Source: Pseudarthrobacter phenanthrenivorans (lineage in GTDB: Bacteria; Actinomycetota; Actinomycetes; Actinomycetales; Micrococcaceae). Taken from it: 64,000 nt of DNA. The first letter of the stretch is position 1, and every line of letters starts with the position of its first letter. The DNA is taken from the NCBI RefSeq assembly GCF_000813845.1, contig NZ_JWTB01000030.1, positions 1-64,000 on the forward strand, written 5' to 3'. Positions 29,706-38,796 of the stretch are shown here, piece by piece. The notes beneath the pieces are model-generated. The model was not told the DNA's origin. It worked only from the letters and a program-made list of their open reading frames with translations, and ran no database searches. The position numbers and the translations under genes were made by a program.

Positions 29706-32231
29706 TTATGCCGGAACGATGTTGACCAGCTTAGGCGCACGGACGATGACAGTCCGGATGCCCCGGCCGTCGAGGGCGCGGCGGACATTTTCCGACGCCA
29801 GGGCCAGCTCGCGCAGATGATCCTCGGAGACGTCCGGGGACACCTCAAGCCGGTCGCGGACCTTGCCCTGTACCTGGACAACGGCGGTGACCGTGTCCTG
29901 GACCAGGAGGGCAGGATCGTGTGCCGGCCACCCTGCGTTGGCGACGGATGCCGGGTGGCCCAGCAGGTTCCACATGTCCTCGGCCGTGTACGGGGCGAAC
30001 AGGCTGAGGATCACGGCGACGGCTTCGGCGGCCTCGCGGACGGCCGGGTCGTCGGCGCCGGCCCCGGAATCGATGGCCTTGCGGGTGGCGTTGACCAGTT
30101 CCATCAGCTTGGCCACCACCACGTTGAACTTGTTGGCGTCCAGGAGCTCGGCGGCGTCGGCGATAGTGCGGTGCGTCACCGAGCGCAGGGCGCGGTCACC
30201 GGCCGCGGAGTCCACACCGGGTTCGCTGGTGACGTCCTGGGCGAGGCGCCAGGCGCGGGCCAGGAACTTGGCAGATCCCGACGGCGACACGTCGGCCCAG
30301 TCCACGTCGTCCTCGGGCGGGGAAGCGAACACCATGGTCAGGCGGACGGCGTCCACGCCGAACTTGTCGAGCTGTTCGCCGAGGTCCACGCCGTTGCCCA
30401 GGGACTTGCTCATGGCCTTGCCGCCGTTGAGCACCTGCCCCTGGTTGAGGAGGGCACTGAAGGGTTCGTCCGCGTCGATCATGCCGAGGTCGTGGATGAC
30501 CTTGGTGAAGAAGCGGGCGTACAGCAGGTGGAGGATGGCATGCTCCACGCCGCCGACGTACTGCCCAACGGGCATCCAGTCGTTGATCTTCTCCGGATCG
30601 AAGGGACCCTCGGTGAAGTGCGGCGACACGAAGCGCAGGAAGTACCAGGACGAGTCCACGAAGGTGTCCATGGTGTCGGTGTCGCGCTTCGCCGGCCCAT
30701 GGCAGGAGGGGCACTCGACGTTGACCCAGGCTTCGGCGGCGGCCAGCGGCGATGTGCCCTTGGGAGCCAGGTCCTCGCCGCGGAGGTCCGACGGCAGCGT
30801 CACCGGCAGCTGCTCGTCCGGAACGGGCACTTCCCCGCAGGACGGGCAGTGGATGATCGGGATGGGAGTGCCCCAGAACCGCTGCCGGCTCAGCAGCCAG
30901 TCGCGGAGCCGGAAATTGACGAACTTCTCGCCGGTGCCCTGCCGCTCCAAAATGGCGATGGCGGCGGGAATGGCCTCGGCCTTGGGCAGGCCATCCAGCT
31001 CACCGGAGTTGATCAAGGTGCCCTCCCCCGCCGTCGCCGTGCCGGACACGGCGGGATCCTCTTCGCCGGTGTCCAGGACGGCCCGGACGGGCAGGTCGAA
31101 GGCGCGGGCAAAGTCGAGGTCGCGCTGGTCGTGGGCGGGCACTGCCATGATGGCGCCCGTGCCGTAGTCGGCCAGGACGTAGTCGGCGGCCCAGACGGGC
31201 AGCTTCTCCCCGTTCAGCGGGTTGATGGCGTAGCGGCCGGTGAAGACACCGGTCTTTTCGCGCTCGGTGGACTGGCGTTCAATCTCGGACAGCGCCTTGA
31301 CCCGTTCGCGGTATTCGTCCAGGGCAGCGGCGTGCTCGTCCGTGACGAGTTCGACGGCGAGCGGCGCGTCGGCGGCCACCACGAAGAAGGTGGCCCCGTA
31401 CAGGGTGTCCGGGCGGGTGGTGAAGACCGTGACATCCTTGGCGGGCTTGCCGCCGTCAGCCTCGATGACGAAGTTGACGTGGGCGCCCTCGGACCGGCCG
31501 ATCCAGTTCTTCTGCATGGCCAGCACGCGCTCGGGCCAGTGGCCGCGGAGCTCATCCATGTCGTCCAGCAGCCGGTCGGCGTAGTCGGTGATCTTGAAGT
31601 ACCACTGGTTCAGCGACTTCTTGGTGACGGTGGTGCCGCAGCGTTCACAGGCGCCGTTGACCACCTGTTCGTTGGCCAGCACCGTCTGGTCCTTGGGGCA
31701 CCAGTTGACCGGCGAGTCCTTACGGTAGGCCAGGCCGCGCTCGTAGAAGCGCTTGAACAGCCACTGGGTCCAGCGGTAGTACTCCGGATCGGAGGTGTGC
31801 AGCCGGCGCGACCAGTCAGCGGAAATGGCGTACCGCTTGAAGGATGCTGCCTGGGTTTCGATGTTGGCGTAGGTCCACTCGCTGGGGTGGGCGTTGCGCT
31901 TGATGGCCGCATTTTCGGCCGGCAGGCCAAAGGAGTCCCAGCCGATGGGGTGCAGGACGTCATAGCCCTTCAGGCGCAGGTAGCGGGCCACAACGTCTCC
32001 CATGGCGAACGCCTCGGCGTGGCCCATGTGCAGATCGCCCGACGGGTACGGGAACATGTCCAGCACGTAGCGGCGTTCCCGGGACCCGTCATCCACCGGG
32101 GTGAAGACCTTCAGGTCTTCCCACACCTGTGGCCATTTGGCCTCCATGGCGGTGAAACTGTAGGTGCCCTCTTCAGGCTCCGCCGATACTGTTGCTGCTG
32201 TTCCGGTGTCTGTCTCCGGCTGAACGCCCAC
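29706..32231 (-). CDS. leuS: Leucyl-tRNA synthetase
   Basis: Charges tRNA-Leu. The protein is 841 residues from the GTG at 32231, a normal length. It has the class I HIGH-type motif [12 protein letters not shown] and the zinc segment [12 protein letters not shown]. The editing domain ([19 protein letters not shown]), a second cysteine group ([10 protein letters not shown]), KMSKS ([12 protein letters not shown]) and the anticodon/C-terminal domain complete it. The start is chosen because AAGAGGG stands five bases upstream and the frame begins VQPET; a longer frame to 32321 lacks this. It is preceded by a Leu-rich leader peptide and a terminator-like hairpin. Confidence 0.96.
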   Translation of the reverse strand: MGVQPETDTGTAATVSAEPEEGTYSFTAMEAKWPQVWEDLKVFTPVDDGSRERRYVLDMFPYPSGDLHMGHAEAFAMGDVVARYLRLKGYDVLHPIGWDSFGLPAENAAIKRNAHPSEWTYANIETQAASFKRYAISADWSRRLHTSDPEYYRWTQWLFKRFYERGLAYRKDSPVNWCPKDQTVLANEQVVNGACERCGTTVTKKSLNQWYFKITDYADRLLDDMDELRGHWPERVLAMQKNWIGRSEGAHVNFVIEADGGKPAKDVTVFTTRPDTLYGATFFVVAADAPLAVELVTDEHAAALDEYRERVKALSEIERQSTEREKTGVFTGRYAINPLNGEKLPVWAADYVLADYGTGAIMAVPAHDQRDLDFARAFDLPVRAVLDTGEEDPAVSGTATAGEGTLINSGELDGLPKAEAIPAAIAILERQGTGEKFVNFRLRDWLLSRQRFWGTPIPIIHCPSCGEVPVPDEQLPVTLPSDLRGEDLAPKGTSPLAAAEAWVNVECPSCHGPAKRDTDTMDTFVDSSWYFLRFVSPHFTEGPFDPEKINDWMPVGQYVGGVEHAILHLLYARFFTKVIHDLGMIDADEPFSALLNQGQVLNGGKAMSKSLGNGVDLGEQLDKFGVDAVRLTMVFASPPEDDVDWADVSPSGSAKFLARAWRLAQDVTSEPGVDSAAGDRALRSVTHRTIADAAELLDANKFNVVVAKLMELVNATRKAIDSGAGADDPAVREAAEAVAVILSLFAPYTAEDMWNLLGHPASVANAGWPAHDPALLVQDTVTAVVQVQGKVRDRLEVSPDVSEDHLRELALASENVRRALDGRGIRTVIVRAPKLVNIVPA

Positions 32232-32317
32232 TGCTGCCCTCTTCTGTTCTGTTACGGCATCTGTGCTGCCATAACGGCCTGATCCTCCTGCTGCCGGCCC
32301 GGCGCCATGCCCCGGAT

Positions 32318-32346
32318 ACACAAAAGCCCCTCTCCATGGAGGGGCT
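32318..32346 (-). terminator. Attenuator-like hairpin in the leuS leader
   Basis: On the minus strand, AGCCCCTC, a six-base loop, then GAGGGGCT followed by TTTTGTG. It lies between the leader peptide stop (32380) and leuS (32231), in the place expected of a regulated terminator. Upstream, GCCGC at the leader stop can pair with GCGGC directly before this hairpin. Confidence 0.65.
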
Positions 32347-32379
32347 GCCGCTCAGCTGTCCGATATTCGGAGCCGGCGG

Positions 32380-32406
32380 CTAACTAAGCAGAAGGATCGC
32401 ACGCAT
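32380..32406 (-). CDS. Leucine leader peptide upstream of leuS
   Basis: Eight codons: ATG CGT GCG ATC CTT CTG CTT AGT, then TAG, encoding MRAILLLS with three adjacent Leu codons, two of them CTT. The -10 box TAGAGT (32413-32418) ends six bases before the ATG, so the message would be leaderless. A hairpin with T-run follows before leuS. The peptide resembles the leuA leader (RA-x-LLLL-S) and has the same -10 spacing. I infer ribosome-mediated attenuation by leucyl-tRNA supply. Confidence 0.7.
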   Translation of the reverse strand: MRAILLLS

Positions 32407-32412
32407 GGTTCT

Positions 32413-32418
32413 ACTCTA
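32413..32418 (-). promoter_or_regulatory. -10 box of the leuS leader transcript
   Basis: TAGAGT matches TANNNT, six bases from the leader ATG. The -35 region falls in the left arm of the inverted repeat at 32421-32480 (best match CTGAGG). Confidence 0.5.
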
Positions 32419-32420
32419 GC

Positions 32421-32480
32421 GCACATGCACACCCCCTCAGCGTAAGTCGCAAATGAGCGGCTGAGGGAGTGTGCACGTGC
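32421..32480. repeat. 21-bp imperfect inverted repeat with 18-bp loop
   Basis: Left arm 32421-32441 and right arm 32460-32480 match at 19 of 21 positions (core TGCACAC-CCCTCAGC and its complement). It lies between the glpK terminator and the leuS leader promoter and covers that promoter's -35 position. It could be a dispersed extragenic palindrome, an operator or part of a terminator region. Copy number elsewhere cannot be judged from this window; I see no second copy here. Confidence 0.8.
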
Positions 32481-32483
32481 AAA

Positions 32484-32554
32484 GAGGGGCCGGTGGCTCC
32501 CGCCATGGTGTGGTGGGCACCGCGAAGCGGGCGGGCGGGAGTCACCGGCCCCTC
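32484..32554 (-). terminator. Terminator after glpK
   Basis: Long stem GAGGGGCCGGTG-CTCCCGCC with its complement (one mismatch over 21 positions), a large loop, then CTCTTTG on the minus strand. It ends the glpD-glpF-glpK message. Confidence 0.8.
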
Positions 32555-32586
32555 TCAGGGGCCGCCTTCCTCAACCTAAGGTGGAT

Positions 32587-34101
32587 CTAGCGAACGTCCT
32601 CGTCGACCCAGTCCATGGATTTCGTGACCGCCTTCTTCCAGAGCCTCATCTGGCGGTCCTGTTCGGCCTTGTCCATCTGGGGCTCCCAGCGCTTGTCCTC
32701 GGACCAGTTGGCCGAGAGCTCGCCGAGGTCCTTCCAGAACCCGACCGCCAGGCCTGCCGCGTACGCAGCACCCAGGGCCGTGGTCTCGATGACCTTGGGG
32801 CGGATGACCGGGACGCCCAGGATGTCCGCCTGGAACTGCATGAGGGCGTCATTGGCGACCATGCCGCCGTCGACCTTCAGCTCGCTCAGCGGCACGCCCG
32901 AGTCCGCGTTGACGGCGTCCAGCACCTCGCGGGTCTGGAAGGCGGTGGCCTCCAGCGCTGCCCGGGCGATGTGGTTCTTGTTGACGAACCGGGTGAGGCC
33001 CACGATTGCGCCGCGGGCGTCGGATCGCCAGTAGGGTGCGAAGAGTCCGGAGAACGCCGGGACGATGTAGACGCCACCGTTGTCCTTGACGGACGCGGCG
33101 AGGGTTTCCACCTCGGGGGCGCTGCTGATCATGCCCAGGTTGTCGCGCAGCCACTGGATAAGGGATCCCGTGACGGCGATGGACCCTTCCAGGGCGTAGT
33201 GCGGCTTGGCGTCGCCCAGCTTGTAGCCAACGGTGGTGAGCAGCCCGTTCTTCGAATGGACAATGTCCTCGCCGGTGTTGAAGATCAGGAAGCAGCCGGT
33301 GCCGTAGGTGTTCTTGGCTTCGCCGGTTTCGAAGGCGGCCTGCCCGAAGGTGGCGGCCTGCTGGTCACCGAGGATGCCCGCCACGGGCGTCTCGCGGAGC
33401 AGCTGGGAGCCGTGGACTTCGCCGTACACCTCGGAGGAGGACTTGATCTCGGGCATCATGCTGCGGGGCACACCAAAGATACCGAGGATTTCGTCGTCCC
33501 ACTGAAGTGTTTCGAGATCCATGAACAGGGTGCGCGAGGCGTTGGTGACGTCGGTGACATGGACGCCGCCGTCCACGCCTCCGGTCAGGTTCCACAGCAC
33601 CCACGCGTCGGTGTTGCCGAAGACCAGGTCCCCGGCCTCAGCCTTCTCGCGGGCGCCGTCGACGTTGTCCAGGATCCACTTGATCTTGGTGCCGGAGAAA
33701 TAGGTGGCCAGCGGCAGGCCCACCTTCTGTTTGAAGCGGTCGGCGCCGCCGTCCCTGCCCAGTTCATCCACAATGTCCTGGGTACGGGTGTCCTGCCACA
33801 CAATGGCGTTGTAGACCGGCTTGCCCGTGGTCTTGTCCCACACCACCGCGGTTTCACGCTGGTTGGTGATGCCGACGGCGGCGATGTCGTGGCGGGTAAG
33901 GTTCGCCTTGGAGAGGGCGGAGCCGATGACCTCACGGGTGTTGTTCCAGATCTCGGTGGCGTCGTGTTCCACCCAGCCGGCCTGCGGGAAGATCTGTTCG
34001 TGTTCCATTTGGCCCGAGGAGACGATGGCGCCGCTGTGGTCGAAGATGATGGCGCGGGTGCTGGTGGTGCCCTGGTCGATGGCGATTACGTACTGGTTCA
34101 T
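32587..34101 (-). CDS. glpK: Glycerol kinase
   Basis: Phosphorylates glycerol to glycerol 3-phosphate. The 504-residue protein has the FGGY-family N-terminus ([18 protein letters not shown]), the substrate segment [16 protein letters not shown] and [16 protein letters not shown]. The C-terminal FGGY signature region ([23 protein letters not shown]) is also present. It lies 39 bp after glpF and ends at a strong hairpin. Last gene of the glycerol operon. Confidence 0.97.
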   Translation of the reverse strand: MNQYVIAIDQGTTSTRAIIFDHSGAIVSSGQMEHEQIFPQAGWVEHDATEIWNNTREVIGSALSKANLTRHDIAAVGITNQRETAVVWDKTTGKPVYNAIVWQDTRTQDIVDELGRDGGADRFKQKVGLPLATYFSGTKIKWILDNVDGAREKAEAGDLVFGNTDAWVLWNLTGGVDGGVHVTDVTNASRTLFMDLETLQWDDEILGIFGVPRSMMPEIKSSSEVYGEVHGSQLLRETPVAGILGDQQAATFGQAAFETGEAKNTYGTGCFLIFNTGEDIVHSKNGLLTTVGYKLGDAKPHYALEGSIAVTGSLIQWLRDNLGMISSAPEVETLAASVKDNGGVYIVPAFSGLFAPYWRSDARGAIVGLTRFVNKNHIARAALEATAFQTREVLDAVNADSGVPLSELKVDGGMVANDALMQFQADILGVPVIRPKVIETTALGAAYAAGLAVGFWKDLGELSANWSEDKRWEPQMDKAEQDRQMRLWKKAVTKSMDWVDEDVR

Positions 34102-34140
34102 GGTGACGTCCTTGTCTTGGAGTGATGGGGATGGTTGGGG

Positions 34141-34890
34141 TCAGGCTGCAGCCGTGACGATGATGGGGACAACGCGGGCAACGAGCCCGCCGAGCGCGCC
34201 GCCGATCAGCGGCCCTGCGACGGGAATCCAGGAGTAGGCCCAGTCGCTGGACCCCTTGCCCTTGATGGGGAGTACTGCGTGGGCGATGCGGGGCCCGAGG
34301 TCACGGGCCGGGTTGATGGCGTAGCCGGTGGGGCCGCCGAGGGAAACGCCGATGCCCACCACGAGCAGTGCGACGGCGAGCGGGCCAAGGCCGGAGGGGG
34401 TTCCACCGAAGGTGAGGATCACCAGCACCAGCACGAAGGTGCCGATGATTTCGGTGATCAGGTTCCAGGGGGTGGACCGGATGGCGGGACCCGTGGAAAA
34501 GACGCCGAGCTTGCCGGCGGGCTCGGGCTCGTCATCGAAGTGCTGCTTGTACGCCAGCCAGCACACGACGGCGCCGAGGAAGGCACCCACGATCTCGCCG
34601 CCGAAGTAGGTCAGCGTTGAGGCAAAGTCCACGGCGACGCCGGGGGCGTATTCGGCCTTGCCGTTGAGCAGCAGGCCGAGCGTGACCGCGGGGTTCAGGT
34701 GTGCGCCCGACTTGGCGGCGACGAAGACACCCGCGAAGACGGCGATTCCCCACCCCCAGGTGACCATCAGGAAACCGCCGTTGTTGCCTTTTGTCCCCCG
34801 CAAAGCCACGTTGGCAACGACGCCGCAACCCAACAGGGTCAGCATGCCCGTGCCAAAGACTTCGGAGAGGAAGACTATTCCTAGAGACAT
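34141..34890 (-). CDS. glpF: Glycerol uptake facilitator (MIP/aquaglyceroporin)
   Basis: Membrane channel that lets glycerol in. The 249-residue protein has six hydrophobic segments and the two half-helix NPA motifs (HLNPAVT at about residue 65 and INPARDLGPR at about 195). The Asp after the second NPA is the marker of glycerol facilitators rather than water channels. It lies between glpD and glpK. Confidence 0.95.
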   Translation of the reverse strand: MSLGIVFLSEVFGTGMLTLLGCGVVANVALRGTKGNNGGFLMVTWGWGIAVFAGVFVAAKSGAHLNPAVTLGLLLNGKAEYAPGVAVDFASTLTYFGGEIVGAFLGAVVCWLAYKQHFDDEPEPAGKLGVFSTGPAIRSTPWNLITEIIGTFVLVLVILTFGGTPSGLGPLAVALLVVGIGVSLGGPTGYAINPARDLGPRIAHAVLPIKGKGSSDWAYSWIPVAGPLIGGALGGLVARVVPIIVTAAA

Positions 34891-34983
34891 CTTTGACTCC
34901 TTCTTTTTAGTTGTCGGTCCTCCGCGGGTGAAGGACCGTTTGGGGCCGGGACGCCTGCGCGCCCCGGCCGGCGGCCTGGCTCC

Positions 34984-36807
34984 TTAGGAAACCAGGCTGT
35001 GCGTTTCCACGCGGTGGAAACGCTGCAGCACGTCCTGGGCGTGCCTGATCTCCGCGGCGCGGGCCGCTGCGTCCCACTTGAGCGGGACGGAGAGGACCTC
35101 GGCCACTTCGTTGAGGAGCTCTCCGGTGACGAGTCCCCGGAAGGCCAGGGAAGTACGCCTGATAAAGACGTCGACCAGGTGGCCCACCTGCTCGTTGGCC
35201 GCCATGAATTCCAGTTCACGGACGCTGAGTTCGCGGGTGGAGCGCAGGGCCTGGTCGGGTTCGGCATCAAGGAAGGCGATGACGTCTTCGGCGCGGGTCC
35301 CGTAACGGGTCAGCAGCCCCGCGGTGCGGTCCGCGTCGCGGCCGGCAGCCATGTGTGCCTTGATCCATTTCTGGACACCCGCTTCATCGGCCGGGAAGCC
35401 TGCGCCGCCGCCGATGGGAAGCTGCGCCGTGGAAACCTTGCGCTGGACGCCGAGTTCGGCGAGGACGTCGTTGGTCAGGTGCTCAGCCAGGGCGCGGAAC
35501 GTGGTCCATTTGCCGCCCACCAGGCTGAGGACGACGGCGCCGCTTCCGTTCGTGCCGGACGTGCGGCGTTCGATCCGGTAGTCGCGGGAGACGAAGCCCG
35601 GCTGCGTGGCGTCATGGCTGGGCAGCGGGCGTACACCGGAGAACGTGTAGACGATGTCGTCAGGTGACACATCGATGGATGGGAAGACGTGCCCGATCAG
35701 GTCGAAGAAATACTGGATTTCTTCGTCGGTGCAGACGGCGTCCTCCGCCATGTCCGCGTCCACGTCCGTGGTGCCCACCAGAACCCGGTCGCCCATGGGG
35801 TAGATGAGGACAATCCGGCCATCGGTGTGTTCAAAGAAGATTTCCCGGCCGCGGCAGGCAGCGAGGAGGCCCGGGTGGTCGAGCACGATGTGGGAGCCCT
35901 TGGTCCCGCCCATGAAGGAGGAGGCCGCGCCCATCGCCTCGTTGGTGAGGTCCACCCACGCGCCGGTGGTGTTGACGATGATGTCCGCGGTGAAGTCGAA
36001 TTCCGCGCCGGTGAGCTCGTCCCGGAGACGGACGGTGCTTCCACGGCCGGTTCCCGGGTTGGGGGCCGGCGACATGGACTGCAGCGACAGGTAGTTGCTG
36101 GCCCGGGCGGTGTCACCCTGTGCGCTGGTGCCCGTCGCGTTGCCGGCGCGGCCGGCCTTTTCGCCGTCCTGGAGCACGTCAAGGGTGAGGCGCTCCGGGT
36201 TGTGGACGGAGGCGTCGAAGTAGGTGGCGGTGTACTTCACGTCCGGCCGCAGGTCGGGCAGTTCCTGGAGCGCAGCCTTGTGGGTGCGGAACTGGTGCCG
36301 CGGCACAGTCCCGCCGTCCCTGGAAAACGAATCGTAGAGGCTCAGGCCGGCCTTGATCAGGAAGGCACCGCGTTCCTTGGGCTTGCCCTGCTGCTTGTGG
36401 GTGAGGAACCGCAGGGGCGCGGACAGGATGCCGGAGAAAGTGCTGAAAATCGGGATGGTGGTCTGCAGCGGCTTCACATAGTGCGGGGCGATCTTCAGCA
36501 GGCGGTTCCGCTCCACCACTGACTCACGGACCAGGCGGAATTCGCCGTTCTCCAGATACCGGATGCCGCCGTGGATCATGTGCGACGAAGCACCGCTGGC
36601 GCCCTGGCAGTAATCCCCGCGTTCCACAAGCGCGACATCGACGCCCTGCAGTGCCAGGTCACGGAAGGTGCCTACTCCGTTAATGCCACCGCCAACCACC
36701 AGCACCTTGGCGTGCGGACGGCGCCGCAGGCTGTGGACCGAGGCGCGTTCGGCACTCGGCCCGGGCACAGGGGCAGACGGGTTAACAGTTGAATCCTTGG
36801 GTCCCAA
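34984..36807 (-). CDS. glpD: Aerobic glycerol-3-phosphate dehydrogenase
   Basis: FAD-dependent membrane-associated enzyme that oxidises glycerol 3-phosphate to dihydroxyacetone phosphate. It has the FAD-binding GGGINGVGTFRDLALQG, the substrate segment HMIHGGIRYLENGE, GTTDVDADMAEDAV and the C-terminal DAO_C domain. I chose the TTG at 36807 (607 residues) because AAGGGAG stands five bases upstream. A longer frame to 36900 would run over the predicted promoter. A Ser/Pro-rich insertion (about residues 250-285) is unusual but in frame. It heads the glpD-glpF-glpK operon and is divergent from the regulator at 36934. Confidence 0.93.
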   Translation of the reverse strand: MGPKDSTVNPSAPVPGPSAERASVHSLRRRPHAKVLVVGGGINGVGTFRDLALQGVDVALVERGDYCQGASGASSHMIHGGIRYLENGEFRLVRESVVERNRLLKIAPHYVKPLQTTIPIFSTFSGILSAPLRFLTHKQQGKPKERGAFLIKAGLSLYDSFSRDGGTVPRHQFRTHKAALQELPDLRPDVKYTATYFDASVHNPERLTLDVLQDGEKAGRAGNATGTSAQGDTARASNYLSLQSMSPAPNPGTGRGSTVRLRDELTGAEFDFTADIIVNTTGAWVDLTNEAMGAASSFMGGTKGSHIVLDHPGLLAACRGREIFFEHTDGRIVLIYPMGDRVLVGTTDVDADMAEDAVCTDEEIQYFFDLIGHVFPSIDVSPDDIVYTFSGVRPLPSHDATQPGFVSRDYRIERRTSGTNGSGAVVLSLVGGKWTTFRALAEHLTNDVLAELGVQRKVSTAQLPIGGGAGFPADEAGVQKWIKAHMAAGRDADRTAGLLTRYGTRAEDVIAFLDAEPDQALRSTRELSVRELEFMAANEQVGHLVDVFIRRTSLAFRGLVTGELLNEVAEVLSVPLKWDAAARAAEIRHAQDVLQRFHRVETHSLVS

Positions 36808-36870
36808 AACGACTCCCTTGGGGCTTTGTTTGATGCGGACACACGCTGTGTGGCGCCGCCGTTCTGCTCT

Positions 36871-36900
36871 ATTGTTTGGAGAAATGGAAAATGGAGTCAA
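36871..36900 (-). promoter_or_regulatory. Predicted glpD promoter
   Basis: On the minus strand TTGACT (36895-36900), 18 bases, AACAAT (36871-36876), placing the start near 36864, some 57 bases before the glpD TTG. Confidence 0.5.
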
Positions 36901-36906
36901 GCACTA

Positions 36907-36920
36907 TGCACAAACGTGCA
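36907..36920. promoter_or_regulatory. Candidate regulator operator in the glpD/regulator divergent region
   Basis: Perfect dyad TGCAC-AAAC-GTGCA lies just upstream of the predicted glpD -35 and 13 bases before the regulator start. A second dyad CACAC-GCT-GTGTG is at 36840-36852, downstream of the glpD start site. Either could bind the SorC/DeoR-like protein encoded next door. Confidence 0.45.
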
Positions 36921-36933
36921 GAAGGGAAGTGAG

Positions 36934-37899
36934 ATGGCACTTTCACGGGACACAGATGCCCTCCGAGCTGCACAAATGTACTATCTGCAGGACCTCACCA
37001 TGGATGCGATAGCCCGGGAATTGCGCACCTCCCGGTCCACGGTTTCGCGCCTTTTGTCCTCCGCCAGGGAGTCCGGCCTGGTGCAGATCCAGATCCGGAA
37101 TCCGCTGGACACCGGGCCCGAGCTGGAGGGGATGATCCGCCGCCGATACAACCTGGATGTCCACGTTGTCCCCATCCTTGGGACGCTTAACGAGGCGGAG
37201 ACCCTGGACCGGGTGGCCATGCAGGCGGCACGGACCATCGGGCCGCTGGTGGACTCCAACGCCATCATCGGCGTCGCATGGGGATCGACGCTCAGCGCGG
37301 TCAGCAGGCACCTCACCAGGAAGATCACGCACGACAGCGTCATCGTCCAGCTGAACGGAGCCGGGAACATGCACACCACCGGCATCACCTACGCCAGTGA
37401 CATCATGCGCCGGTTCGGCAGTGCCTACGGGGCAAGGGTGGAGCAGTTCCCGGTCCCGGCCTTCTTCGACCATGCCGCCACCAAGACAGCCATGTGGAAC
37501 GAGCGCAGCGTGCAGCGTGTCCTGGAGCTGCAGGCCAAGATGAGCATCGCCATCTTCGGCGTCGGCTCCGTCCACGCCGACTATCCCAGCCACGTCTACG
37601 CGGGCGGATACCTGGATGAGGAAGACCTGAACGCGCTGGCCAACTCGGACGTGGTGGGCGACGTCGCCACGGTATTCTTCCGTGCCGACGGATCCTCGGA
37701 CGGGATCGTCCTGAACGAAAGGTCCACCGGCCCGTCACTTGCCCAGCTGCGCCAGGTCCGCCGCAGGATCTGCGTGGTTTCGGGCGTTTCCAAGATCAAC
37801 GGCCTCCGCGGAGCCCTGGCAGCCCGGCTGGCCACAGACCTCATCCTGGACGAAGCCACCGCACGCCGCCTTGTCGATTACGAGGGACTGACCAGCTGA
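36934..37899 (+). CDS. SorC/DeoR-type sugar-binding transcriptional regulator
   Basis: A 321-residue regulator. The N-terminal helix-turn-helix (AAQMYYLQDLTMDAIARELRT, SRSTVSRLLSSAR; about residues 10-50) is followed by a sugar-phosphate-binding domain (GVAWGSTLSAVSRHL, FGVGSVHADYPSHVYAGGY, VSGVSKINGLRGAL). Such proteins sense phosphorylated metabolites. The ATG at 36934 has GGGAAGTGAG upstream; a longer frame to 36826 is rejected. Its divergence from glpD suggests it controls glycerol use, possibly sensing glycerol 3-phosphate. That ligand is inference. Confidence 0.9.
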   Translation: MALSRDTDALRAAQMYYLQDLTMDAIARELRTSRSTVSRLLSSARESGLVQIQIRNPLDTGPELEGMIRRRYNLDVHVVPILGTLNEAETLDRVAMQAARTIGPLVDSNAIIGVAWGSTLSAVSRHLTRKITHDSVIVQLNGAGNMHTTGITYASDIMRRFGSAYGARVEQFPVPAFFDHAATKTAMWNERSVQRVLELQAKMSIAIFGVGSVHADYPSHVYAGGYLDEEDLNALANSDVVGDVATVFFRADGSSDGIVLNERSTGPSLAQLRQVRRRICVVSGVSKINGLRGALAARLATDLILDEATARRLVDYEGLTS

Positions 37900-37918
37900 A
37901 GTGGGTAGAGTCGTTGCC

Positions 37919-38788
37919 ATGAGAACCTCACCCCGGCTCAGCCTGAACAACGGCGTGCTGATAGACCAGCTCGGCTTTGGGCTGTACAAGGTGCCGGCCA
38001 CAGACGCGGAGGGGCTCGTGGCCACTGCGCTCGCCGCCGGGTACCGCCACTTCGATACGGCGGCAATGTACGGGAATGAAGTTGGCGTGGCCCGCGGCAT
38101 CAGCTCCCAGCTGGGCGACGGGACCGGCAGCGGTGGATCCGGGGAGCTGTCTCCCGCCCTCACCAGGGAAGACGTGTTCATCACCACGAAGGTGTGGAAC
38201 GACCACCACGGGTACGACGCGGCGCTGCGCGCCTTTGATGATTCCATGGTCAACCTGGGCCTGGACTATGTGGACATGTACCTGATCCATTGGCCCTGCC
38301 CGCGCCGCGGGCTGTTCCCGGACACCTACCGCGCGCTGGAGACCCTCTACCGCGAAGGAAGGGTCCGTGCCATTGGCGTCAGCAACTTCCAGCCGGCGCA
38401 CCTTGACCGCCTGCTGCAAACCGCCGAAGTGGTCCCGGCCGTCAACCAGATTGAACTCCACCCCTGGCTGCAGCAGGAGGAACTGCGCGCCAAACACGCA
38501 GAGCTGGGCATCCACACCGAGGCGTGGAGCCCGCTGGGCCGCGGCCAGGTACTTGCCGATCCTGTGATCCAGGCGTGCGCTTCGGAGCACCGCCGGACCC
38601 CCGCGCAGGTGATCCTCCGCTGGCACATGCAGCTGGGAAACATCGCCATCCCCAAAGCCAGCTCGGAGGCCCGGATCCGGGAGAACCTCGATGTCTTCGG
38701 ATTCACGCTGTCCGACCGCGACATGGCCGCCATCAATGCCCTGGACCGCGGCCAGCGGACCGGGTCGCACCCGGACAACGTCAACTAG
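37919..38788 (+). CDS. Aldo/keto reductase
   Basis: NADPH-dependent oxidoreductase of the AKR superfamily. The 289-residue protein has the barrel with the Asp-Tyr pair in HFDTAAMYGNEVG, the Lys in FITTKVWN, the His in YLIHWPCP, GVSNFQPAHL and the cofactor segment IAIPKASSEARIREN. The substrate is not predictable. The ATG at 37919 begins 20 bases after the regulator stop. The next gene starts eight bases downstream, so a regulator-AKR-hydrolase-glycosyltransferase operon is likely. Confidence 0.92.
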   Translation: MRTSPRLSLNNGVLIDQLGFGLYKVPATDAEGLVATALAAGYRHFDTAAMYGNEVGVARGISSQLGDGTGSGGSGELSPALTREDVFITTKVWNDHHGYDAALRAFDDSMVNLGLDYVDMYLIHWPCPRRGLFPDTYRALETLYREGRVRAIGVSNFQPAHLDRLLQTAEVVPAVNQIELHPWLQQEELRAKHAELGIHTEAWSPLGRGQVLADPVIQACASEHRRTPAQVILRWHMQLGNIAIPKASSEARIRENLDVFGFTLSDRDMAAINALDRGQRTGSHPDNVN

Positions 38789-38796
38789 GCCCGGGG

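Noticed and set aside
29427..32282. A 951-codon open frame on the plus strand opposite leuS
   Set aside because: Antisense to an unmistakable leuS; no recognisable domain, ribosome site or family.
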